DNA of 64,000 bases, from NCBI GenBank assembly GCA_036346275.1, contig CM070727.1, positions 9,539,760 through 9,603,759 of the forward strand, in the 5' to 3' direction. The position numbers were made by a program, and so were the translations under genes. The notes under the pieces were generated by a model, which was not told the DNA's origin, did not search any database, and saw only the letters and a list, made by a program, of their open reading frames with translations. How positions within the stretch are numbered: position 1 is the first letter of the stretch; each line of letters begins with the position of its first letter. The DNA comes from Otatea glauca. Lineage: Eukaryota > Streptophyta > Magnoliopsida > Poales > Poaceae. Of the stretch, positions 51,001 through 59,042 are shown in pieces.

Positions 51001-54000
51001 CGCTACAAGGCTCGTCTTGTAGCACGTGGTTTTCAGTAGGAACATGGTCATGATTATGATGAGACTTTTGCACATGTGGCTCATATGACCACCGTTCGCA
51101 CTCTTCTTGTTGTGGCTTCTGTTCGTGAGTGGTCTATCTCTCAGCTTAATGTTAAGAATGCTTTTCTTAATGGTGAGCTATGTGAGGAGGTCTTTATGCA
51201 GCCACCACTAGGGTATTCTGTTCCTGAGGGCATGGTTTGTCGGTTTCGTCGCTCTCTTTATGGACTCAAGCAAGCCCCTCGTGCCTGGTTTGAGCGTTTT
51301 TCTGCTGTGATCACTGCTGCTGGCTTTTCTGCTAGTGCTCATGGTCTTATGCTCTTTGTTCACACTTTACCTCGTGAACAGACTCTTCTTCTTCTCTATG
51401 TTGATGATATGATCATTACTAGAGATGATTCTTAGTATATTCTACTCGCTATCGCCATCTTGTTGTGAGTCTTGTTTATCTTGGTGTCACTCGTCCTGAC
51501 ATTTCATATCCAGTTCATATCTTGAGTCAGTTTGTTTCTGCTCCCACTCAGCTCCACTATAGTCATCTTCTTCGTGTTCTACAATATCTTTATGGAATTA
51601 TCTCTCTCCGTCTTTTCTTTCCTCGCTCCAACTCCCTCCAGCTCCAGGCATACTCCGATGCTACCTGGGTTAGTGATCACTCTGATAGTCGGTCTCTTTC
51701 TGCTTATTATGTTTTTCTTGGTGATTCTCTCATTACTTGGAAGACTAAGAAGCAGACAACAGTTTCTCGTACGAGTGCTGAATTGCGAGTTATGGTTCTT
51801 TTGACAACAAAGGTTACTTGGCTACGATCACTACTTGAGGATTTTTTTGTTTCTGTTTCTACACCTACTCTTGTTTTATCTGACAGTATATGTGCTATTA
51901 GCATTGATCGAAATCCAGTGAAGCAAGAGCTCACCAAGCATATTGGCATTGATGCTTCCTACATGCGGTCACAGGTACAGGATCAAGTTGTGGCTCTTCA
52001 GTATGTGCCTTCAAAGCTTCAGTTGGCAGACTTCTTCACGAAGACACAGACTAAAGCTCAGCACAGTTTTTATCTCTCCAAACTCAGTGTTGTTGATCCA
52101 CCATGAGTTTGAGGGGGGGTGTTAGACAGTATCCTCATTACCTTATATACGAGATTGCTAGTTGCCTTGTATAGAGATTGATAGCCTTGTATAGATATTG
52201 CCTTATATAGGTTTTCCTTCTATACCCTCATATACATGTATATATACTGGCCTATTGGCCTCATGTTGAATACAATTGCTATTCATAACAAGACAGTGGG
52301 CACCAGTTTTGAGTAAGTGGCAAGCTGGTGGCTCTGCTACAAGAGTCATGTGTGCTTTAGTATGCTAACCTCTGCAGTTCTTTGGTACATCAGGAAAGAA
52401 AGAAACGAAATTTGTTTTCCGAATAAAAGGTGGATTGACTTGCAGGATATGTGCGGAAGGATTGTGTCGACATTGAAGAAATGGATGATACTTTGCAACG
52501 ATACGCAGTTGCAAGAGACGGATCGCTATATTTTGTCGCCAATACCAAGTCGAAGAAGCCATCGAGCTTGATGTGGAGATGACCAAGGGAAGCAACACTG
52601 AAGCAATTCTAGGACGTTGTGCAGTGAAGGAGGAATGAAGATGAAAACTGCTTGCCAAAGGTGTAGAGAGTGTCAAGAAAATTGAGAAATTTTGGCAATC
52701 TGGCCAACGTAATGATGTTGAGACCTGAATGTGGAGTGTTGAGAAGAACCTTGTGCCAAATTGTGAACATCATGTTCTGCTGATGTTGTCTCATTAGTAA
52801 AATAGGACTGGGGCGAAGGCTATATGTTTCTAAAAATGTGAACTCATGTACAAGTTATCATTACACAGCATCCTGAACCAAGTAAACAAATAATTAGAAT
52901 GCGTATTATTTTCTGCAAATCAAGTCACAATTAAAATCCAAATTGGCCTTGTAATGCAACTGCAATCTGCTGCCCAAAAGAAGACGAAGAATATATGCGA
53001 TTGTGTATGCACCTTTTGTCCCACTATATATGGGGTCATAGAACAGAGGATAAAGGCCCGCAGCTGAACCAATATTTATTATGACACCAGGTTTCTTCCG
53101 GGATCGCATTATTTGACTCTGGTGAGTAAATCCAAACATAAGTGGCATACATTTGCGTTTGCATGAAGTAAACATAAATAACCTATCTGACAAATGATAT
53201 TATCTTTTGAATTAGTGCACAAAAGCCACAAATGAAGAATTCAAACTCCAATAATGCAAGTCTGATTCATCAATTGTCGTTGATCCAAAATGCTGTCCTA
53301 CTTCTTGCTCCCAAGGTAACTCTTAAGGACAGGCTACATTATGACAAAACCATTACCCCTTAACTCCCTACAATAATGATTACTGAAAACAAAGAAACGG
53401 AAATCCAATAACTTAGATTCTCTTAAGCAACTGGATCAACGGACACTGAAAGATATGTGCATTTCCTAATAAAATTTTAATATGCCTAATAATAATAAAG
53501 GGCATACAGCACCAGCACTCAGTGTTACTACAAATTAAAAGTTTGAGTTACTGAACAAATCAACTTGAAAATTCTGTTCCAACAGTAAACGATAAACTTA
53601 CTGCAATGCGAGTACCATCAATAACAGCAACAAGATTGACATTTACAGCATGCCTCCATGTGCTAGTTCCGTCAGATCTATCATCATAAACTAATGTTTT
53701 GTTGCCAATTCCAGCACAGTTGATGCAGATATTTAGTCCATCAAATGTTTGTACATGTTTCTCAAAAGCAGCAGCAAGATCATCTACATATCAAATAAGT
53801 GTAACTTTAAGATCATGACAAACCTGAAGCGTAAGCTAAATTGTGCTTTCAGTTAACAGTTGAAACCATACTACAAGTAATCCACATAACCAATGACAAA
53901 ATAATTCACAATAGTACAACTACAACAAAAAAAATGTCCTGAGTTCTAGACCAAAGAGATTTTAGAAAAAAGGATTATGATGCTGACACAAAACAAATGT

Positions 54001-56167
54001 ATGAATGAAACCCAGTTAAAAGCAATTTGATGCTTCTTGAAAGCAAAGACAAGCAGGGATGGTCGCTATTTGCTAGCTTTGTTTCACAGTGGATTTTCAG
54101 CTAGCACGTACAAGTCAAAAGATTAGATGATGTGCCAAAGATACATGATATCCACAACATTATGGTGTTGAATTATACACTATCGACAGTAAATAATGAC
54201 TGAAAAATATACCGTATGGCTAAAGTTACTGTTGGCTTTCAAAAGACAATCACACATCGACAGTTATGGGATCTGCCATTAAATTACTTGAGTTCTAATG
54301 TGACGCCTATTGCCGCTTCCTAATTTTCAACATCAACAAACAGCTATATGTGGTTTGAAAAATTAGCTACTCAATCAAATTAATTGTCTTTACCTGCTTC
54401 CCCTAAAAAACTCTTACCTGCATTAGTAACATCACACTTGATGAATATGGCCGATGGAACTCTAAGATCTCCATGAAATTTTTTGCTTTCCTTTTGGACT
54501 AATGAAGCAACTTGTCTTCCATTTTCTTCAGAGAAATCGACAACAGTCACAAATAGACCCTTCTGTGCAAGAGCAATGCAAAGTGCTTTCCCTTGAAAAA
54601 TAAAAAAGAAATGTCAGTCAGCGCATTAAAAGGAATCTATTAAAAGCACCTGTCCTGCACAAAGTCAATTAAATCTAAAGGGAAAAATGAAAGGGATAGA
54701 ATATCCCTCTTCCATTGCAACCAATCCTCATCATATGTTAGTTATTACTGTAAGCATATCACACACTAGGTTCAAAAGAGCAAAAGAAAATAGAATTGGA
54801 TATTATAATGTTGAAGTAATCAAATTCATACCATTTATTGTGCTATCCTTTTAGAAATTTTACGTTTATATTATATGAGCTCCACAGCAGTGCAGGACTT
54901 ATATTGGGAGGGGGCTACTCCCAAGGTGTTCAATATACCAAAAGGTTGCATAATGGGGAAACATGAGCAACTAATTCATCCTTGAAAGTGAATTTATTGA
55001 ACAAAACAACCAATACATGAGAGTGCATTTATTTGGGATACTTCCGTGCATCTCTAATTCAAACTAAATTCAAGTTCTACATGATATCAGATTGATATTG
55101 ATGTCAAGTTGTTAGCTACTAAGAGCTAGGTTTAAGATTAAAGTGAATTTATTGAACAAAACAACCAATACATGAGAGTGCATTTATTTGGGATACTTCC
55201 GTGCATCTCTAATTCAAACTAAATTCAAGTTCTACATGATATCAGATTGGTATTGATGTCAAGTTGTTAGCTACTAAGAGCTAGGTTTAAGATTTTTTTT
55301 GTTCAATCTTACTTCTACTCCTCTACTTGCAGTTGCATCATCACCACCTAGACTTGTTGGAAAAAAAAACTCTTGCTACTGAGTACGGGGTCAATTTCAC
55401 TAAGAGCCATTAAACCTGCAGTTAGACACTTACCGTTTGATCTCCTTTTAACTAGCAAAGCTCCTCTCATCAGTCATCATAGTTATATGCAGTATAATTT
55501 GGAAACCACTAGGACGATTGGCATATCATTTTAATACAGTATCACTGCCAGGTGCCAAATCCAAATACAGTTAAACAGGTGAAAGTGTCGCTGTTGTCAG
55601 TTGGCCACGCCCACTATCCTTGCAAGGATACCCAAAAAGAAAAAGATTGACTGCTACTCTGATATCTAATAACAAGGCTCTTGAGCTCTTTCTTAGCACG
55701 GGCACAACAATCACACACAAGTTAGTGTTGTCGGTGTGGCGTTCAAAGTTCATTTTACACTCTAGCTAACACAACCATTAAGACATAACCATAAGCCGTA
55801 CAATTACATGTCCCCCACCCTCGTTCAGCTGCACAATAATGCAACAAGTACCATTATCCAGTGCTTTCCAGACAGGCACCCCTCACCACCAATCCAAGCA
55901 CTAACCCGCATAATTAGCCCACTCTTCTCATCAAGCTCTCACCAACAGATCGAAACAAGCACAAAACCAAACCAGCGCACACGTCAAACGCACAACGAAA
56001 CATCCCCCAAACCGTAGCGGTCGCGCCTTACACGCAAAACAGTAAGGCGCGTCAGGACGGAACATCTCGTGGATTGGATGCGCGGAGAGAGGAGAAGGGG
56101 GGCGTTCCTTACCGATTCCGGAGGCGCCGCCGGTGACGAGGGCCGACATTCCGGGCTTCAGCTCCAT
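37486..56167 (-). CDS. NQR: SDR-MDR fusion oxidoreductase, copy 2 (634 aa, 18 exons)
   Basis: Exons 5'-3': 56113-56167, 54418-54591, 53602-53783, 53013-53118, 46533-46609, 45756-45843, 44735-44924, 43691-43817, 43523-43603, 42804-42905, 42564-42659, 42346-42420, 41228-41347, 40549-40677, 39620-39697, 38808-38894, 37621-37707, 37486-37536 (stop TAG). They sum to 1905 nt, in frame, each exon the same length as in copy 1. SDR part: TGGASGIG (12-19), Asp37, NCAG (98-101), Ser155, Tyr168, Lys172 and a CPE-V-T-M turn (about 196-204). MDR part from about 289: YAGVNASD, AAAGGTGQ (440-447), VGGEMFD, then the C-terminal AGFFL-Q-AHLWQDHLDKLF helix. The family includes NAD(P)(H)-dependent quinone, enone and prostaglandin reductases; the plant substrate is not known. 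It lies upstream of copy 1 in the same orientation. Intron 4 (6.4 kb) holds a LINE with a nested Copia. Confidence 0.93.
37991..38250. mobile_element. Stowaway-like MITE in intron 16 of fusion gene 2
   Basis: A 260-bp insert starts CTACCTCTGTTCTTC and ends AAGATCGGAGGGAG, an inverted pair, with TA at 37989-37990 and 38251-38252. Inner arms TTACTTGACGT and ATGTCAAGTAAAC pair as well. It has no coding capacity and is absent from gene 1. Confidence 0.85.
38636..38765. repeat. ~64-bp imperfect tandem duplication in intron 15 of fusion gene 2
   Basis: Copy 1 (about 38636-38700) and copy 2 (about 38702-38765) share AACCAAATATAG...TTTGAGTGA...GTAGCTGTCTG-TTACTGCCA with about ten differences. Gene 1 has one copy of the last part only. 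The duplication ends about 40 bp before exon 16. Confidence 0.75.
40081..40346. mobile_element. Long-armed foldback (MITE-like) in intron 14 of fusion gene 2
   Basis: The left arm (from 40081, GCGAATCTAACGTGATGC) and the reverse complement of the right arm (ending 40346, GCGACCATCATGATGC) can be aligned over about 95 bp. They share TTTCAAAA, ATCATGGATG and TTATGTAA-CCTGCAA blocks. The loop is short, so RNA from this place would form a long hairpin. No TSD was fixed. It is absent from gene 1. Superfamily is unknown. Confidence 0.7.
41632..41670. repeat. (AT)n microsatellite
   Basis: An uninterrupted AT dinucleotide run of about 39 bp in intron 12 of fusion gene 2, directly left of a MITE-like element. 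Confidence 0.95.
41671..41856. mobile_element. MITE-like element with CCTAGTACCATGGTACTAG ends
   Basis: The left end GGAATTATTTGGTATGACCTAG continues into the palindrome CTAGTACCATGGTACTAG. The right side has the same palindrome followed by GTTACACCAAATCCCCTTCC, the reverse complement of the left end with few changes. This makes ~36-bp terminal inverted repeats, each with its own palindrome. It is inserted in or next to an AT microsatellite, so the TSD cannot be told apart from AT repeats. Confidence 0.7.
44991..45039. repeat. (AT)n microsatellite
   Basis: An uninterrupted AT run of 49 bp in intron 6 of fusion gene 2, about 65 bp upstream (in gene orientation) of the exon 7 acceptor. Gene 1 has only a short TATATAT at this place. 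Confidence 0.95.
47141..47290. mobile_element. Small foldback insert within the LINE
   Basis: TAATTCCTTATATGCCACT (47141-47159) is the near-exact reverse complement of 47230-47248. An inner pair TCACTGACATGTG/CACATGTCAGTGA also exists. It interrupts LINE coding sequence, which resumes at about 47293 (AKQIWIEISELVG). It is a MITE-like hairpin of unknown superfamily; the right border is approximate. Confidence 0.55.
48150..52105 (+). pseudogene. Copia gag-pol pseudogene
   Basis: Gag (UBN2-like) is at about 48150-48900, zinc knuckle CTYCNKNGH...C near 48931 and protease WILDSGASFHMA near 49195. Integrase covers 49600-50310, with its HHCC part, FIDDFFRHT and AHAQNSVAERK, and in-frame stops near 49894, 49964 and 50178. 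RT is at 50940-51430 (WVYKVKTRSDG, YGLKQAPRAWF, YVDDMIIT). RNase H and tail are at 51465-52105. Directly after YVDD the sequence jumps to VSLVYLGVTRPDISYPVH, so the part between RT and RNase H (some 150 residues in relatives) is deleted. It cannot encode a working polyprotein. Confidence 0.88.
52120..52290 (+). repeat. 3' LTR of the nested Copia
   Basis: 171 bp, ends TGTTA...TAACA. It contains three GCCTTGTATAG/GCCTTATATAG-type repeats near 52170-52210. Only its first ~20 bases survive at the 5' side of the element. Confidence 0.85.
54985..55294. repeat. 155-bp tandem duplication in intron 1 of fusion gene 2
   Basis: Copy 1 is 54985-55139 and copy 2 is 55140-55294. By eye they differ at a single base (ATTGATATTG against ATTGGTATTG). 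The duplication is therefore recent, or maintained by gene conversion. It is followed by a T-run. Confidence 0.9.
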
Positions 56168-56540
56168 CTCGCAGGTGCGGGGCGGAGAGACCAGCGAGCT
56201 TCGGGCGAGGAGCCGCGACTGGCGACGGAGAAGGCACGGCGGAAGGGGAGACGCGGGGAGGGAATGGGTGGGGTGGGTATGGACTATGGACAGCTCGGCC
56301 GGCCCGCGGAGACGCCGAGACGGGACTCAGGAGTCGGGCTGGGGAGCAAACGAAGAAGACGCCGAGGCAGGGTAATAGGGTATGCTGGGGAAGCGGTGGC
56401 TTTACTCGCCCTCTCCCCTTGTTTATCCCGTGTTGTGCCTGTCTCATTCTCTCTCTGTTTTGAAGTGTTTGGCCGGACAAATAAGATTTGGAATGCGTGA
56501 TGAGTGAGAACGCTGAAGGGGTGATTCAACTGCTCCACAG
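56168..56540 (-). promoter_or_regulatory. 5' UTR and proximal promoter of fusion gene 2
   Basis: This GC-rich stretch on the 5' side of the gene 2 ATG resembles the one upstream of gene 1 (shared TTTG-YCGG-AC-A-T-G-AT-TGGA-YGTGA pattern near 56465-56500). No plain TATA box was found. A transposon insertion begins 374 bp upstream of the ATG (56541), so the duplicated promoter of gene 2 is cut off there. Confidence 0.5.
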
Positions 56541-58011
56541 CAATGTTCTAAAATTCGGTGAAATTTCAGAAATCTCCTCCCATATTTCGGATTTCAGCCA
56601 AAAACAAGATCCAAAATATCGGTTGGGTAAAAAAAATTATATTGCTATAGTAATCTCGAAAAATTCTTGCCAAATATCACCGAAATCTCGGGGTTTTTTT
56701 ATTTACCTTTTTGACTTTTTTTTTACCAGGTTTAGTCCAATAATCCTTAAGAAAGTCATCTTCTATGAAAATTTGTTGAAAAACCGAATTTTTTAAACGT
56801 TTTATAATTTCAGCAGAAACACTGTCAGATTTTTATAAAATTTCACAAGTTTAATCATGATCTGAAAAATTATGGTACTATCTTTAGTAGTGTAGGATCA
56901 TAAATAATTTTTTTTTAAATAATTTAAATTCATTTCTTATCTTTAAAAAATAAAAATAAAAACAGAATGAACATAACTAAGACAATAACTTTGTTAGAAT
57001 TTTATAAATTTGCTCGAGTGTGTTCATAATCCAAAATTTTTATGAGAGCTTCATAATTTGCTCAGTACCATTCACTAAAATTTTGAAAAAAAATAAAAAT
57101 TTTTTTGCTCAATCAAACCTATGTAAGCATTTAACTTTATTTGTTATATTTCAAAAATCAAAAACAGAAAGAACATAAATGGTATAGTGTCCTTGAAAGA
57201 ATTTTATAAATTCACTGCAGTGTGACCATGATCCAAAATTTTTATGAGAGCTTAATAATTTTCTTAACACCTTTTTTAAAAGTTTCAAAATTTCTAAACT
57301 TTTTTTATTGCTCAAGCAAATCTATGTATTGATTATCAGGTTTTTATCAGAACGTAGCACTGTCAAAAAAATTTAAAATTTTTGAAGTTTTATCGTCGTC
57401 TAAAAATTTTATGGAAATATTTATAATGCATAAGGGCTATGAAATTTTTTTAAAATAAATCTAACTTGGTTTGAACCATTTTTCATTCGGTTGAAATTCG
57501 TCAGTAGGGCTTTTATCACGACAGTAGCACTAGCAAAATTCTTTGAAATTCTTGAAACTTGATCATCATTTGAAAATTTTATATCAATATTATTAATACA
57601 TCAGGGCCATCCAAAAAAAATGTAAAAATTTTATAACGTGGTTTGTTCTATTTTTCATTCAGTTTAAATTTGTAGATCAGCCTTTTATTAGGATAGTATC
57701 ACTGTCAGAATTTTTAAAAATTTCTCAAGCTTGATAATCATCTAAAATTTTTATGCAAACAATAGTGATGTGTCAGGACCATCCACAAAAAAAATTGATG
57801 TCATTTGAACAATTTTTTGTTTGGTTGAAATTCGCCAAGATTTCGGCAATTTCGGACAAAAGTTTTGAAATTTCGCCGAAATCTCCGGAATCTCGGTTCA
57901 AAAAAATTCTGGATTTGAATTTTTATTTTTATATTTCATCCAGAATTTATTAGAAATTTCGAATTTCGATCACCTCTAAGATGTCAACCGGAAACGAGAT
58001 TTTAAACCTTG
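56541..58011. mobile_element. Non-autonomous DNA transposon (hAT-like), with internal ~170-bp repeats
   Basis: A perfect 8-bp TSD, CTCCACAG, lies at 56533-56540 and 58012-58019. The termini CAATGTTCTAAAAT and (reverse complement) CAAGGTTTAAAAT form imperfect inverted repeats, followed inward on both sides by TTTCGG/CCGAAA-rich sequence. The 8-bp TSD suggests hAT; Mutator-like elements usually make 9 bp. The inside is AT-rich, lacks any transposase frame and consists largely of degenerate tandem units. Confidence 0.75.
56700..57840. repeat. Degenerate ~170-bp tandem array inside the hAT-like element
   Basis: The landmark GTAGCACTGTCA-AATTTT-AAA followed by CTTGATCATCATYTRAAAATTTTAT recurs near 56815, 56990, 57190, 57355, 57524 and 57696, that is at 165-200 bp spacing. 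Between landmarks the units share TTTTTCATTCGGTTGAAATTCG and CATCAGGGCCATCCA-like blocks. Six units are visible, strongly diverged. Confidence 0.65.
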
Positions 58012-58020
58012 CTCCACAGG

Positions 58021-58865
58021 CGAATTAGTTGCGGTTGCCAATTGGGTCATGCCAGCAAAATTTATCACGTTCACCAAAAAAAAAACTCAAAATGATTAAC
58101 GTCCGTAATTATTGGTAAAATCCGTTTGGAGCAATGAAGGAGCCAGGAATTTTGGAATTTGGGTCCAAAGTATGAAATGCTAGAAAAAACATTGATCTTT
58201 GGGATGGAAGTTGTCAATCCAATTTGAGGTTCAACTGACGCTGATTTGGGTTTAAATCTCTTACGTTTAGCTTAAAAATGATTCTCATATATATATATAT
58301 ATATATCTTACAATCATAACACTATGCGTGCAAACAAATTTTATTAAGACACGTAAACACGTATACGACTCTTTTTCCATACACAAGAATTAGCCAAAAC
58401 CAGTTTTTAGGGCCGAATAAAACTAAGCATTATAGACTAAAAAACTCTTTTTTACTTGACAAATGTACTCTCTCCAGTCACAGCGTGTTGGATACATGCA
58501 ATTAAACATTCAAAACCTTGCCTATCAATATCTTTTTAAATATTCATATTAGATACATGAAAATCAAATATATATATATGAAAATGATTCTATACCCTTG
58601 GGAGTACGGACTCCCACTCTAAGTATACTGCTTAAATAATTTTGTTATACATCTTTATCCTTTCGAGTATACTATAATACTTATTATAAGATACTCTACC
58701 GTGAGTTCCATGAAAAAAAATATGGTTCACTTTTTATATCATAATTTGTGTATACACTCTTTTTACATATGAAAAAGTGTATACAGCAAAAAATAAAGAG
58801 CTTCGATGAAACTTTTTCAACCATATCGTATTAGAGTATCTTAGAATTATTATTATTCTTAAAGT
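58021..58865. other. AT-rich intergenic sequence with microsatellite and palindromes
   Basis: It has a short (AT)n run near 58288-58306, a fragment resembling a Stowaway MITE near 58466-58570, and the palindrome TATACACTCTTTTTACATATGAAAAAGTGTATA near 58750. No gene was recognised. Confidence 0.4.
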
Positions 58866-58871
58866 ATACCG

Positions 58872-58952
58872 AAAGTAATAAAAGAGTATAGCACGTTCAT
58901 TTAAGTGATGTATATATATTTAAACAAACGTGTTATACTCCTTTATTACTTT
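58872..58952. repeat. Inverted repeat, ~33-bp arms
   Basis: AAAGTAATAAAAGAGTATAG and its continuation GCACGTTCATTTAA pair with TTAAACAAACGTG and TTATACTCCTTTATTACTTT, with a loop of about 15 bp. It is probably a MITE end or a foldback element next to the reverse LTR. Confidence 0.75.
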
Positions 58953-59042
58953 GTCCACAATCTTTGTGTGTCTATGGACGTTGCATTTATATACTTTTTA
59001 TTGGTGTGTTGAGATGTACAACTACCTATTGTACTTTTAAAT

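Larger units (their letters stand above)
47347..52290 (+). mobile_element. Copia retrotransposon with truncated 5' LTR
   Basis: AGACA flanks the element on both sides (47342-47346 and 52291-52295). The 3' LTR is 52120-52290 (171 bp), starting TGTTAG and ending ATAACA, preceded by a G-rich polypurine tract. The 5' end begins with the same ~20 bases as the 3' LTR and then departs from it; no primer-binding site is seen. Most of the 5' LTR and the leader were therefore lost after insertion. The element lies inside the LINE fragment in intron 4 of fusion gene 2. Confidence 0.88.
46753..52832 (+). mobile_element. LINE fragment in intron 4 of fusion gene 2, split by a Copia
   Basis: A 16-bp direct repeat with one mismatch (AAAATGTGAA[A/C]TCATG at 46737-46752 and 52833-52848) flanks the whole block; in gene 1 the intron runs through this place without it. 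The left part (46753-47346) encodes SIAEIWDGENLK and RRCVDETLMQMWLEL, the end of a plant LINE reverse transcriptase/zf-RVT region. After the nested Copia the frame resumes near 52375 with LWYIRKERNEICF and KRWIDLQDMCGRI, the C terminus of the same type of ORF2. Stops interrupt it. A poly(A) is not obvious at the 3' end. Confidence 0.78.
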
